The notes: generated by a model from the sequence alone, not told the origin. A stretch of 64,000 nt of DNA from NCEH01 sp043195095 (GCF_043195095.1 NZ_JBAFWN010000011.1), one strand, 5' to 3'. Positions 8,692 through 17,954 are shown, counted from the first letter of the stretch. Program-made: numbers and translations.

Positions 8692-8820
8692 TCAGTGGAT
8701 CGAAGCGACGATGACGGGATCGAACCCGCCGAAGAGATAGACCACGGCAATGGTCGCAACAACAACGCCCAGAGCGGTGCGCGCGACGCACCAGCAGGAT
8801 CGTTCGGTCTTTCCGGTCAT
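8692..8820 (-). CDS. Possible 42-residue single-span membrane peptide
   Basis: A short frame from ATG (8818-8820) to TGA (8692-8694) encodes 42 residues: a polar start with two Cys near residues 9-11, then one hydrophobic stretch (about 16-32, ALGVVVATIAVVYLFGGF) and a short polar end. This looks like a one-pass small membrane protein. Its upstream region has no strong Shine-Dalgarno sequence, so expression is uncertain. It lies 45 bases upstream of the glutathione transferase gene on the same strand. No family is recognised. Confidence 0.4.
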   Translation of the reverse strand: MTGKTERSCWCVARTALGVVVATIAVVYLFGGFDPVIVASIH

Positions 8821-9045
8821 GATGACTGTCTATGGCTTGAAGGGAGAGGAAAAAGCGTCCTGAAACAGGATTTCCGGATGAGGCGCATTTCGGCCACGCA
8901 TTCGTCACAATACCTAAGAAATTCCTAACGAAAGCGCAAGGCCATCTTGCTGCGCCGCACCTGCCATAAGCGCATGGCTGCCCCTCGCGCTTGTTCCTAT
9001 CAGCTCGGGCTTGCGCGGCGCTGGCGGCGATGCGACAGCAGGCCC

Positions 9046-9348
9046 ATGACCAACCCGCAGAACCCGCCCGCGGCCGAGGCCGCAACCACCGCCCTGCCCG
9101 CCGAGGACGACGTGGCCCGCGCCATTCTCACCCTCGCCGCCCAGGAAGCGGGCAAGACCATAGCCCCCGCCGACGCCGCCCTCGCCTTGATGGGCCCGGC
9201 GCAATGGCAGCGCGCCCTGCCGGCGGTGCGCCGGGTGGCGGTGCGCCTCGCACTCGAAGGCCGGCTGGTGATCTATCGCAAGGGAAAGCCCGTGGACCCG
9301 CAGGAGTTCCGCGGCGTGTACCGGCTCGGCCTGCCACGCGAGGATTGA
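9046..9348 (+). CDS. DUF3253 domain protein
   Basis: The 100-residue protein has a small helical/winged-helix-like core (about 20-95): ARAILTLAAQEAGKTIAPADAALAL, then WQRALPAVRRVAVRLA and GRLVIYRKGKPVDP, ending FRGVYRLGL. This is the DUF3253 (S-adenosylmethionine tRNA ribosyltransferase-like) pattern of short bacterial proteins of unknown function. ATG 9046 fits the family length. An in-frame ATG at 8974 would add a basic, unconserved leader. It is a stand-alone gene just upstream of the parS site. Confidence 0.75.
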   Translation: MTNPQNPPAAEAATTALPAEDDVARAILTLAAQEAGKTIAPADAALALMGPAQWQRALPAVRRVAVRLALEGRLVIYRKGKPVDPQEFRGVYRLGLPRED

Positions 9349-9484
9349 GCGGTCTGCCGGCCATCGCGTGCCGATCGCGGTGCGCAGAAATTCATGGCGC
9401 GAATTCTGCTGAAAATGCCGGGTTTAGCGCTCGGAAAACCACGGAGATGGGGCACAAAACCTCGATTCGTCTGCGCTAAGCCAT

Positions 9485-9500
9485 TGTTTCACGTGAAACA
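9485..9500. other. parS: parS site (ParB-binding centromere-like sequence)
   Basis: The 16 bases TGTTTCACGTGAAACA form a perfect palindrome and match the near-universal bacterial chromosomal parS consensus TGTTNCACGTGAAACA at every fixed position. ParB-CTP binds such sites as a dimer clamp and spreads to build the partition complex, and ParA then moves the origin region. The site lies in a 193-bp intergenic gap between convergent genes (DUF3253 and a YdcF-like protein). No parA or parB is in the window. Chromosomal parS sites usually cluster near the replication origin, so this region is probably origin-proximal; that last step is inference. Confidence 0.9.
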
Positions 9501-9541
9501 TTTTCCCACTGCTCGCCGGCGGCCGCAGCGCCGATGGGTCC

Positions 9542-10342
9542 CTAGGGCGCGGGAAACAGCACCTTGGTCTTGCCGGCGAAGTAATAAGCGGCAAGGCCCA
9601 CCCATTCCCGAGTGGCGATGTCCATCAGGTCCTGCCCCTGCGCCACCCGCGTGAACGGCGTGTCCAGCACGTCCGTCCGAACGGTGCGATAATCCACTGG
9701 ATAGGCGGTCACGGGAAAATCCACCGCGCGAAAACAAGCGATTGCGCGGGGCATGTGGAAGGCGGAGGTCACCAGCAGCCATTTCTGGCCGGGCTGCGGA
9801 TTGACCAGCGCCTTGCTGAAAGCGGCATTCTCGATGGTGTTGCGCGAACGCTGCTCAAACACCACCCGCGAAAGATCGACGCCGACATCCTGCAGCGCCT
9901 TGCGTTCCGCCTCCGCCTCCGGTGCCACCATATCGCCCGCCGCGGTGGAGCCCGCCGCCACCACGAGGCGGGCCTGCGGATATTGCCGCGCCAAGGCGGC
10001 GAACACGATAATCCGCTCGGCCGCGTCATTCACCGCCGTGATACCGCGCGCCAGCGCCACGTCCGGCACTTCCGCCCCGCCGAGCATGATGATGCCGTCG
10101 ACGGGCTTCCCGTCCGACACATAAGGCGGGAATCGCTCCTCAAGCGGCGAGACCAGATAATTGGCCAGCGGCGAGAAGCCGGTCAGGAACATGCCGAGCA
10201 CCGCGAAGGCGAGAATCAGCGACGGCGTCCGGCGCAGGCCCGTCAGCAGCAGGATCACACCGAAAACAGCCAGCAACACCAGAACGTTGGACGGAGCCGC
10301 CAGGATGCCGAGTATCTTCGAGAGCGTGTAAAAATCGTCCAT
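9542..10342 (-). CDS. YdcF/SanA-like DUF218 membrane protein
   Basis: The 266-residue protein has two N-terminal membrane spans (about 10-32 and 40-60) and then a DUF218 domain (about 80-240). The domain shows VDGIIMLGGAEV, the conserved Arg-Asn block EQRSRNTIENA, and SAFHMPRAIACF. DUF218 proteins (SanA, ElyC, YdcF) act at the envelope, and some affect the lipid carrier and peptidoglycan precursors. The exact reaction here is unknown. ATG 10342 precedes the first span directly. The gene reads toward the parS site and shares its strand with the acyl-CoA dehydrogenase gene 124 bases upstream. Confidence 0.87.
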   Translation of the reverse strand: MDDFYTLSKILGILAAPSNVLVLLAVFGVILLLTGLRRTPSLILAFAVLGMFLTGFSPLANYLVSPLEERFPPYVSDGKPVDGIIMLGGAEVPDVALARGITAVNDAAERIIVFAALARQYPQARLVVAAGSTAAGDMVAPEAEAERKALQDVGVDLSRVVFEQRSRNTIENAAFSKALVNPQPGQKWLLVTSAFHMPRAIACFRAVDFPVTAYPVDYRTVRTDVLDTPFTRVAQGQDLMDIATREWVGLAAYYFAGKTKVLFPAP

Positions 10343-10466
10343 GAGCGCTCCTCTTCAACCAAGCAATAGCCTAGTCCTGTTGCAGCGCGAAGATACAGAA
10401 GCGCGCAAGCCGTCCGCCGGCGCTCGCGCGTTCCGATTTTGTCGTGGAGCGTCTCTGGAAGGGCCG

Positions 10467-11639
10467 TCAGGCGGTCTTGTCGAACAATTCCCGGCCGATC
10501 AGCATCCGGCGGATCTCGCTCGTCCCGGCGCCGATCTCATAGAGCTTGGCGTCCCGCAGCAGGCGGCCGGTGGGATATTCATTGATATAGCCGTTGCCGC
10601 CCAGGGTCTGGATCGCCTCGAGCGCCATCCAGGTCGCCTTCTCGGCCGCGAACAGGATCGCCCCGGCCGCATCCTCGCGCGTGGTGGCGCCGCGATCGCA
10701 CGCCTTTGCAACGGCATACACATAAGCGCGCACGGCATTCATGGTCACATACATGTCGGCGATCTTGCCCTGCATGAGCTGGAACGTGCCGATGGGCTGG
10801 CCGAACTGCTTGCGCTCGTGGACATAGGGCAGCACCACGTCCATGCAGGCCTGCATGATCCCGACCGGGCCCGCCGCGAGCACCGCGCGTTCATAGTCCA
10901 GGCCGGACATCAACACATTGACGCCGCGCCCCACCTCGCCGAGCACGTTCTCCTCGGGCACCTCGCAATCCTCGAACACCAGCTCGCAGGTGTCGGACCC
11001 GCGCATGCCGAGCTTGTCCAGCTTCTGCGCGGTGGAAAATCCCTTGAAGCCTTTCTCGATGAGGAAAGCCGTCATGCCGCGCGCGCCGGCGGCCGGGTCG
11101 GTCTTGGCATAGACCACCAGCGTCTCGGCGATGGGACCGTTGGTGATCCACATCTTGTTGCCGGTCAGCACATAGCGGTCGCCCTTCTTCTCCGCCCGGG
11201 TGCGCATGGACACGACATCGGACCCGGCTCCGGGCTCCGACATGGCCAGCGCGCCCACATGCTCGCCCGAGATGAGCTTGGGCAAATAGCGCCGCTTCTG
11301 CGCCTCGTTGCCGTTGCGCCGGATCTGGTTGATGCAGAGGTTCGAATGCGCGCCATAGGACAGGCCGACCGAAGCCGAGGCGCGGCTGATCTCCTCCATA
11401 GCGATCACATGCTCCAGATAGCCAAGGCCGGAGCCGCCATATTCCTCTTCCACGGTAATGCCGAGCAGGCCGAGAGCGCCCAGCTGAGGCCACAGGTCGC
11501 GGGGAAATTGGTTCGTGCGATCAATCTCTTCGGCGCGGGGGGCGATCTTGTCCTGGGAGAAGCCGCGCACGGTGTCGCGCAGCATGTCGGCGGTCTCGCC
11601 GAGATCGAAATCGAATCCGCGGTGGGCGTTGGGCAACAT
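10467..11639 (-). CDS. ivd: Isovaleryl-CoA dehydrogenase
   Basis: The 390-residue flavoprotein oxidises isovaleryl-CoA to 3-methylcrotonyl-CoA in leucine catabolism and passes electrons to ETF. Acyl-CoA dehydrogenase blocks LAMSEPGAGSD and MWITNGPIAET, and the C-terminal QTLGGNGYINEYP, are clear. The catalytic Glu at residue 250 in GLDYERAVLA and the sequence YEIGAGTSEIRR, which lacks the Glu at the usual MCAD position, are hallmarks of isovaleryl-CoA dehydrogenases. ATG 11639 is chosen because GGGAGGAAG lies just upstream; the frame runs 37 codons further without support. Other leucine pathway genes (mccAB, hmgL) are not in the window. Confidence 0.94.
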   Translation of the reverse strand: MLPNAHRGFDFDLGETADMLRDTVRGFSQDKIAPRAEEIDRTNQFPRDLWPQLGALGLLGITVEEEYGGSGLGYLEHVIAMEEISRASASVGLSYGAHSNLCINQIRRNGNEAQKRRYLPKLISGEHVGALAMSEPGAGSDVVSMRTRAEKKGDRYVLTGNKMWITNGPIAETLVVYAKTDPAAGARGMTAFLIEKGFKGFSTAQKLDKLGMRGSDTCELVFEDCEVPEENVLGEVGRGVNVLMSGLDYERAVLAAGPVGIMQACMDVVLPYVHERKQFGQPIGTFQLMQGKIADMYVTMNAVRAYVYAVAKACDRGATTREDAAGAILFAAEKATWMALEAIQTLGGNGYINEYPTGRLLRDAKLYEIGAGTSEIRRMLIGRELFDKTA

Positions 11640-11823
11640 GATCTTCCTCCCGGCCGCGTCGAAGCCCATTCTGTGCGGCACGGCCGCCGTGGACTTCTTG
11701 AGGAACGCGCGCTGAACCAATGGCACTGGCATCCCCTCCCCCGACGGCACACAGCGGCATCCGGAGGCGGAAGCTGAAGAATAAAACGTATGGCCGTTTA
11801 TTCAACAGGAAACTGAGCGCCCT

Positions 11824-14058
11824 TCAGGCGTCCACATTGCGGCGCATGCCCGGCGGCCTCGGACGCCCGCCCGGTACATTCTGATCCGCGAGCATCGCCT
11901 CGGCGGCGTCGATGGAGACCGGCCCGGAAAACAGGAAACCCTGCGCCTGCTGCGCCCCGAACGCCCGCAGGAAGCGCAATTGCTCTCGCGTCTCAACCCC
12001 CTCGGCGGTCAACACGATGCCGAGCGAGCGGCCGAGACGCACCACATATTCCACGATCGCGGCGGCGTCCCGCTCGGTCCCGAGATTGGAGATGAACGAG
12101 CGGTCGATCTTGATCTTGGTCACCGGGAAACGGCGGATATGCACCAGGGACGCATGCCCGGTGCCGAAATCGTCGAGCGCGATGCGCACCCCGCTTTCAC
12201 GCAGGCGCAGCAAGGTGGCGTTCACCTCCACATCCGCCTGGATGATCGCGCTCTCGGTAATCTCGATCTCCAGGCGGGACGGCTCGAAGCCGGTCTCGGC
12301 AAGACTCTCCAGGATGAGATCGGCGATATTGGGCTGACGCAGGCTGATGGGCGACATATTGACCGAGACGGTCACATCGTCGAGCCGCCGCCCCAGTTCG
12401 CACGCGCGCCGCATCACCCAATTGTCGAGCCGGCAGATCAGGCGACTGCGCTCGGCGATGGGGACGAAGGTCTCGGGGGGCAGGCGCCCGCGTTCGGGAT
12501 GATCCCAGCGCACCAGCGCCTCGAAGCCGACGATGCGCTCGCTCTCGACATCCACCTGAGGCTGGAACACCAGCGCCATCTGCCCGTGATCAATGGCTTC
12601 CGCCAATTCAAGCTCGACCGTGCGGCGGTTGCGGATGTCCTGCTCCAGCTCGGGCGCGAAGAAGCGCACCAGTCCGCGCCCGTCCGCCTTCGCGCGATAC
12701 AGGGCGATGTCGGCGAGACGCATCAGTTCGCCCGGGTTGTCCGTGTGCTCGGGAGCGAAGGAAACCCCGATGGACGCGCCGATCTGAAGCTCATGGCCCT
12801 CAAGCCGCACGGGCTGCTGCATCACCGACAGCAATGAGACCAGGAAGGGCTCCACCTCGGCCCGTTCGGCGCAGATCAGATACAGCACGAATTCATCGCC
12901 GCCGAACCGCGCCGCAAGGCCCCGATCGCCCAGCGTCTGGCGGACCCGCGAGGCCATCAGGCACAAAAGCTCGTCGCCCACGCCGTGGCCGAGCGTGTCG
13001 TTAATGTCCTTGAATCCGTCGAGATCCAGAAAGGCCATGGCCAGGATCTCGTTCCGGGCGAGGGCGGCGATGCGGGCCTGCAGGCGGCCAACGAAGCCGC
13101 CGCGATTGGCCAGACCCGTCAGATAATCCTCCATGGCCATTGATTTGGCCTCCGCCTCGCTGGCGGCCAAGGCTGCGCCGGTGCGGCGGGACTGCACCAG
13201 CAGCATGACGCAGATGCCGAGCAGCGTGAGCGAGAGCACCGCGATGACCGGAGCAATGCGCTGAAGCGCGGTGACGCCGGGCCGCTCGGGCATCCAGGCA
13301 AGGACAATCGGATTGGCGTCGGCGAAATTGGTCAGCGTGATGAAATTTTCCCGGTCGTCCGGCACCACCCCGCGATAGACGCGGAAGCCCGCCAGTTTCA
13401 CCCGGCGTTCCAATTCGGCAAGAAATGCGTCGTCCAGCAGATCCACCGTCACGGATTGCAACACGTCCGGCCCGTCGCCGGCCGTTCCGGTCTGGGTGAA
13501 GGAGCGCACCACCGCCAGGCCCGCGAAGTCGCCGGTGGCGACGAATCCGGAAAGAGGTTCGCCGGCCGCTTTCGCGCTGCGGTTTTGCGGATCGCGCATG
13601 ATCCGCTGGAGGGCGGGAAGCAGGGCGTCGAACTGATCCCGGTCCACTTCCTGGTCCAGCGAATAGGCGTAAAGAATGCGATTTTGCCGATCCAGCAGGA
13701 ACGTCCGCTCATAGCCAAAGTGATTGTTGAGCGAGAGTCCCAGATTCTGGTGCAGCCACGCGCGGTCATTCTGCTTCACCCGCGCGCTGACTTCCGCATC
13801 AGGCTCGATCAGGCTGACGGTGCGCTTCATAAGGGCAGCATGATCGGCCAGTGCCGCGCGGACGGCCTGCCGCTCGAATGCACCGGTGCGGGCGTCATTG
13901 CTCGCGACCGCAAACGCCATGACCGCGCACAGGCACGTTACAACAACCAGCACCGCAGCGATGGTCGCCACCGAGAAGCTGCGCGCTGCGGCGCCCGCCC
14001 GTCTAGGAATATTAGCCTCCCGACCGAGAGCCACGAAAAGGCCGCGCGACCGACCCAA
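11824..14058 (-). CDS. Membrane GGDEF-EAL cyclic di-GMP protein with CHASE4-like sensor
   Basis: The 744-residue protein has a first membrane span near 28-52, an extracytoplasmic CHASE4-like sensor (about 55-270) and a second span near 275-297. A GGDEF domain follows (about 310-475, active-site RFGGDEFVL intact) and then an EAL domain (about 485-735, GFEALVRW, NMSPISLRQ and LDDFGTGHASL). Both catalytic motifs look intact, so it could make or degrade cyclic di-GMP, with one activity perhaps dominant. The annotated start is TTG 14058. GTG 14034 is an alternative, and neither has a strong ribosome site. The gene is monocistronic, between ivd and mgtE on the same strand. Confidence 0.88.
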   Translation of the reverse strand: MGRSRGLFVALGREANIPRRAGAAARSFSVATIAAVLVVVTCLCAVMAFAVASNDARTGAFERQAVRAALADHAALMKRTVSLIEPDAEVSARVKQNDRAWLHQNLGLSLNNHFGYERTFLLDRQNRILYAYSLDQEVDRDQFDALLPALQRIMRDPQNRSAKAAGEPLSGFVATGDFAGLAVVRSFTQTGTAGDGPDVLQSVTVDLLDDAFLAELERRVKLAGFRVYRGVVPDDRENFITLTNFADANPIVLAWMPERPGVTALQRIAPVIAVLSLTLLGICVMLLVQSRRTGAALAASEAEAKSMAMEDYLTGLANRGGFVGRLQARIAALARNEILAMAFLDLDGFKDINDTLGHGVGDELLCLMASRVRQTLGDRGLAARFGGDEFVLYLICAERAEVEPFLVSLLSVMQQPVRLEGHELQIGASIGVSFAPEHTDNPGELMRLADIALYRAKADGRGLVRFFAPELEQDIRNRRTVELELAEAIDHGQMALVFQPQVDVESERIVGFEALVRWDHPERGRLPPETFVPIAERSRLICRLDNWVMRRACELGRRLDDVTVSVNMSPISLRQPNIADLILESLAETGFEPSRLEIEITESAIIQADVEVNATLLRLRESGVRIALDDFGTGHASLVHIRRFPVTKIKIDRSFISNLGTERDAAAIVEYVVRLGRSLGIVLTAEGVETREQLRFLRAFGAQQAQGFLFSGPVSIDAAEAMLADQNVPGGRPRPPGMRRNVDA

Positions 14059-14124
14059 TGTCGCCGCCGACCTTTCTCGTACGCCCGCGCGGTCGGCGCA
14101 AGCGTCGCGACAGCGCCCCCTCGC

Positions 14125-15534
14125 TTAGGTACCCCCAAACCACAGAGATGCGAGGCCGAGAAATGCGAAGAATCCGACGCTGTCTGTTACCATGGTGACG
14201 AATACACCGGACGCAACCGCCGGGTCGAGTTTAAGCTTGTGGATCGCCAGCGGAACCAGGATTCCGAACAGTCCTGCCGCCAGCATGTTGACCACAAGCG
14301 CGCTCGCGATCACTCCGCCAAGTTGCAAATTTCCGAACCAGGCGGCGGCGATGACACCAAGAAGGATCGCAAGGATTGATCCGTTTACCAAACCAACCAA
14401 AACTTCTCGGAGCACGACGCGGCGCGCATTGTGAGAGCTGATGTCCTTGGTGGCGAGAGCGCGTACCGCTACGGTCATGGTTTGGTTGGCCGCATTCCCG
14501 CCCATGGAGGCGACGATCGGCATGAGCACCGCCAGCGCGACCATCTTCTCAATGGTGGCGGAGAACAGGCCGATGATGAAGGCTGCGAGGAATGCAGTCC
14601 CAAGGTTCACCACGAGCCAGGGCAAGCGGCCGCGGGCGGTATAAGCCACGGAGTCCGAGAGCTCCTCGTCGCTGCCCACGCCCGCCATGGCCCGCAGATC
14701 CTCGTCCGCCTCCTCCTGGATCACGTCCACCACGTCGTCGATGGTCATGACGCCCACGAGCCGCCCGGCATCGTCCACCACCGGGGCGGAAACCAGATTG
14801 TAGTGCTCGAACATGCGAGCCACCTCTTCCTGGTCCTCGGACGCCTTCACGATGTGGCGCTGGTCGCTCTTCACGGCGGTCAACAGCACCGCGCGCTTGG
14901 TGCGCAGCAGGCGGTCGAGCGGCACCGACCCGATGAGCCGATAGGCGGGATCTACGACAAACACCTCATAGAAGGTCTCCGGCAGATCGTCGGTCTCGCG
15001 CATATGGTCGATGGTACGGCCGACGGTCCAGAAGGGCGGAACCGCGATGAACTCCGTCTGCATGCGCCGGCCGGCGCTTTCCTCGGGATAATCGAGCGAA
15101 CGCTGGAGCGCGACCCGCTCGGGCGCGGGAATGTGCTGGAGGATGGCGGCTTTTTCGTCCTCATCCAGGTCTTCCAGGATGTAGACCGCATCGTCCGAAT
15201 CGAGGTCGCGAATACCCTCCGCCACGGTCCAGGGCCGCAGCGCCTGGAGGATCTGGACGCGAACCGTCTCGTCCAGTTCGGTCAAGGCGGTGAAATCGAA
15301 TTCGCCGCCCGCCAGTTCGATCAGTCGGGGCCGCAGCTCCGGATCGAGCGCTTCGATGATGTCGCCCAGATCGGCTTCGTGCAGCCCGCGGATCAGCCGG
15401 CGCAGGTGCTCGCCGTTCGCGGCCGCGACCGCGTGCTGGACCTGCGTCAGGAAACCATCGGCGATCGTACCGTCCGCATCGCGGGGCGACAGCGGGGGAC
15501 GCTCGTCTGCGGCGGCGGAATTGTCCTCGCGCAT
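14125..15534 (-). CDS. mgtE: Magnesium transporter MgtE
   Basis: The 469-residue protein has the MgtE order: an N-terminal superhelical domain (about 30-150, DLGDIIEALDPE and LEDLDEDEKAAIL), two CBS domains (about 155-280) and a five-span transmembrane domain (about 305-468). The pore-proximal segments are LPWLVVNLGTAFLAAFIIGLF, GGNAANQT and VTDSVGFFAFLG. Family knowledge says it is a homodimeric Mg2+ channel gated by cytosolic Mg2+ binding to the CBS and N domains. ATG 15534 is at the start of the conserved region. The gene is followed 66 bases later by the GGDEF-EAL gene. Confidence 0.95.
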   Translation of the reverse strand: MREDNSAAADERPPLSPRDADGTIADGFLTQVQHAVAAANGEHLRRLIRGLHEADLGDIIEALDPELRPRLIELAGGEFDFTALTELDETVRVQILQALRPWTVAEGIRDLDSDDAVYILEDLDEDEKAAILQHIPAPERVALQRSLDYPEESAGRRMQTEFIAVPPFWTVGRTIDHMRETDDLPETFYEVFVVDPAYRLIGSVPLDRLLRTKRAVLLTAVKSDQRHIVKASEDQEEVARMFEHYNLVSAPVVDDAGRLVGVMTIDDVVDVIQEEADEDLRAMAGVGSDEELSDSVAYTARGRLPWLVVNLGTAFLAAFIIGLFSATIEKMVALAVLMPIVASMGGNAANQTMTVAVRALATKDISSHNARRVVLREVLVGLVNGSILAILLGVIAAAWFGNLQLGGVIASALVVNMLAAGLFGILVPLAIHKLKLDPAVASGVFVTMVTDSVGFFAFLGLASLWFGGT

Positions 15535-15721
15535 CGTCTACCCCACGTCATGGATGGAAACCGGCACAGGTTCGGACTAGGTTGCCGCCAACCTGAACGA
15601 ACCGTTCGTCGCTTGCTGTTGCTGAAAGCTGGGAAACCACGGCGTGCCGCCGGAGTCCGCCCACGCGCTTCTAGGCATACGGGGGCAGGAACGCAAACGC
15701 TCCAGCCGGAAAATCCGATTC

Positions 15722-16510
15722 ATGAAGATCCGCATGACCTTGGCCTTGACCATGGGGGCTTTGGCGGCCCTCCTGATGCCGCTTGCTGCGCGGGCGCAAG
15801 GTTGCCCCGGGCGGCCGACGGCGCTCGGCACCGCGCGCGTGATGGAAGTGCCGGCGGGGGTGCGCGTCGGCACGAAATCCTTCCCTCAGACGCTTGCGCT
15901 CAAGCCCAAGGAAGTGGTGCTCACCTTCGACGACGGCCCCTGGCCAAAGACCACTGCCGCGGTGCTGGACGCGCTGAAGGCCCAATGCGTGCGGGCAACC
16001 TTCTTCCTGATCGGGGAGAATGCCCGCGCACGGCCGGAACTGGTGCGCCGGGCCCTGGCGGAGGGACATACCATCGCCCATCATTCCATGACCCATCCGG
16101 ACGCGACGCTCGCCCATCTTCCGTATGAGGCAGCGGTGGCGGAGATCGAGCGGGGCATCGCCGCCGACGATGTCGCGGCCTATGGCAGCGCGGGCGCTCA
16201 GCCCCGCGTCCCGTTCTTCCGCTTCCCCGGTTTTGCCTCGACGCCAGACCTGCTCGCTTATCTTGAAAAGCGTGGCATTTCTGTCTTCGGCGCCGATCTT
16301 TGGGCCAGCGACTGGAATAAAATGACGCCCGAGCAAGAACTTGCCCTGGTACTTGGCCGTCTCGACGCAGCCGGAGGCGGTATTATCCTATTTCATGACA
16401 CGAAAACTCAAACCGCAGCCATGATTCCGGCGTTCTTGCAGGCTTTAGCGGAGCGCGGTTATCACGTCGTGCACATTGTTCCCGCTTCGAACCGGTCGTC
16501 TGGCCGTTGA
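15722..16510 (+). CDS. Secreted polysaccharide deacetylase (NodB domain), copy 1
   Basis: The 262-residue protein starts with a signal peptide (about 1-26, cleavage near ARA-QG). The NodB homology domain has motif 1 VLTFDDGPWP (the two Asp residues), motif 2 HHSMTHP (metal-binding histidines), motif 3 PFFRFPGF and a late IILFHDTK with the catalytic His. It is a metal-dependent carbohydrate esterase family 4 deacetylase, probably periplasmic, acting on peptidoglycan or a chitin-like or exopolysaccharide N-acetyl sugar. ATG 15722 fits the signal peptide. The next gene is a paralogue with the same leading CPGxPxALGT block. Confidence 0.9.
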   Translation: MKIRMTLALTMGALAALLMPLAARAQGCPGRPTALGTARVMEVPAGVRVGTKSFPQTLALKPKEVVLTFDDGPWPKTTAAVLDALKAQCVRATFFLIGENARARPELVRRALAEGHTIAHHSMTHPDATLAHLPYEAAVAEIERGIAADDVAAYGSAGAQPRVPFFRFPGFASTPDLLAYLEKRGISVFGADLWASDWNKMTPEQELALVLGRLDAAGGGIILFHDTKTQTAAMIPAFLQALAERGYHVVHIVPASNRSSGR

Positions 16511-16609
16511 GATTAACCCTTTCTTTCGGGCGTCGGTTCGAACCTGGTGATGTGTCAAGGCTTCGATCCTTGGGATCCGTCCCGGTGGGACGTCAAGAGA
16601 GTTACAGGA

Positions 16610-17899
16610 ATGCGGTCGATTATCCTTGCGGGCGCCCTCGTGGCCTTGGCGAGCACCGCCCAGGCGGCTGGCGACCCGCCTTTCGCCGGCTCTGTCCCAA
16701 CGACCACATCCTCCGTGCCGCCCAGCGGCGCACCGCAGGCTTCAAGCCAGCCCGCCGCGCCTTCCGCACCTAAGCCCGCGCCGGTTCAGGCCGCTGCTCC
16801 CGTGCTGTTGCCGCCCGCGCCGCATCCGGCCTCCTACGCCACCTCGGCCGCCGTGCAACCCGGCGCGGCCTGCCCCGGCAATCCCGATGCGCTCGGCACT
16901 TCGCGCGTCGTAAAGATCGACCCGAAGCAGACGCCCTTCTTCGGTCGGCTTCAGTACAAGCAGACCGTGCCATTGCAGAAGGGCGAAGTGATTCTCACCT
17001 TCGACGACGGCCCCCTGCCCCCGATGACCCATCGCGTGCTCGACACGCTGGCCGCCAATTGCGTGAAGGCCACCTTCTTCATCGTCGGGCGCATGGCCTC
17101 CACCTATCCGAGCGTGCTTCAGGAAGTCTATGAAGCCGGCCACACCATCGGCACCCACAGCCAGACGCACCCGCTGATCTTCCCGAAACTGACGCACCCG
17201 GCGGGAATCAGCGAGATCGAACACGGCTTTGCCTCGGTCAATGCGGGCCTTGCTCCGATCGGCGCACACACGGTTCCCTTCTTCCGCTTTCCAGGCCTCG
17301 GCCGTACCAAATTCTATGAGGCCTATACCCAGGAGCACGGCATTGCGGTGTTCAGCGTCGATCTGGTGGCCGACGACTGGATGCACCTGAAACCCGACGA
17401 AGTGCTCAAGCGCGCGCTCGACCGACTGGAGGCGCGTGGCTCCGGCATTCTGCTTCTGCACGATATCCAGCCTTCCACCGCCGTGATGCTGCCGACCTTG
17501 CTGCACGAGCTGAAGACGCGCGGGTTCAAGGTGGTTCACATGGTCTATGGCGAGGGTCCCGACGCGGTAGCGGCTCTGCCGGCGCCGGTCTCCAGCCCCG
17601 GTACGGCTGCGAAGCCCGCGACCGGCCATTCTGCCGGCGCCCAGCCAGGCAGCGCACAAGCAACCGGTGGCGCTCCGACGGCGACCCCGGCCAAGCCGGC
17701 GACCGCTCCGGCCCGCGTGACAAATACGGCCAGTGCGACCGGCGGCCTTGCTTCGAGCCGGGTGCCCTTGCCGGCACCGGCCCCCGCCGTCGTCGCACCG
17801 ACCCAGGCGAATCCCCCGGCGGCCGAGCAGCCCTTCAGCTTGTCCTGGCCGCGCATTCTGACGGACATCTTCCCGAAGGGCGTTCAGCCCACCGAGTGA
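16610..17899 (+). CDS. Secreted polysaccharide deacetylase (NodB domain), copy 2 with Pro/Ala-rich flanks
   Basis: The 429-residue protein begins with a signal peptide (about 1-21, cut near AQA-AG), then a Pro/Ala/Ser-rich linker (about 22-85) and a NodB domain (about 90-315). Motifs are LTFDDGPLPP, THSQTHP, PFFRFPGLG and ILLLHDI. A Pro/Ala/Thr-rich tail (about 320-429) follows. It is clearly paralogous to the preceding gene (shared CPGxPxALGTxRV block), so this is a tandem duplication. The flanking low-complexity segments suggest a periplasm- or wall-spanning tether. ATG 16610 lies just after ACAGGA and gives the clean signal peptide. Confidence 0.9.
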   Translation: MRSIILAGALVALASTAQAAGDPPFAGSVPTTTSSVPPSGAPQASSQPAAPSAPKPAPVQAAAPVLLPPAPHPASYATSAAVQPGAACPGNPDALGTSRVVKIDPKQTPFFGRLQYKQTVPLQKGEVILTFDDGPLPPMTHRVLDTLAANCVKATFFIVGRMASTYPSVLQEVYEAGHTIGTHSQTHPLIFPKLTHPAGISEIEHGFASVNAGLAPIGAHTVPFFRFPGLGRTKFYEAYTQEHGIAVFSVDLVADDWMHLKPDEVLKRALDRLEARGSGILLLHDIQPSTAVMLPTLLHELKTRGFKVVHMVYGEGPDAVAALPAPVSSPGTAAKPATGHSAGAQPGSAQATGGAPTATPAKPATAPARVTNTASATGGLASSRVPLPAPAPAVVAPTQANPPAAEQPFSLSWPRILTDIFPKGVQPTE

Positions 17900-17925
17900 G
17901 AAGCGCAACCGTCCGAGGTTGAAGA

Positions 17926-17954
17926 GCCGCCCGCCGAATCGGCCGGCGGCTTTT
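17926..17954 (+). terminator. Rho-independent terminator after the deacetylase pair
   Basis: A GC-rich hairpin (GCCGCC...GGCGGC arms, 17926-17950) is followed by TTTT at 17951-17954. It lies 27 bases after the second deacetylase stop on the same strand. The stem has a mid mismatch but is strongly paired. Confidence 0.7.
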
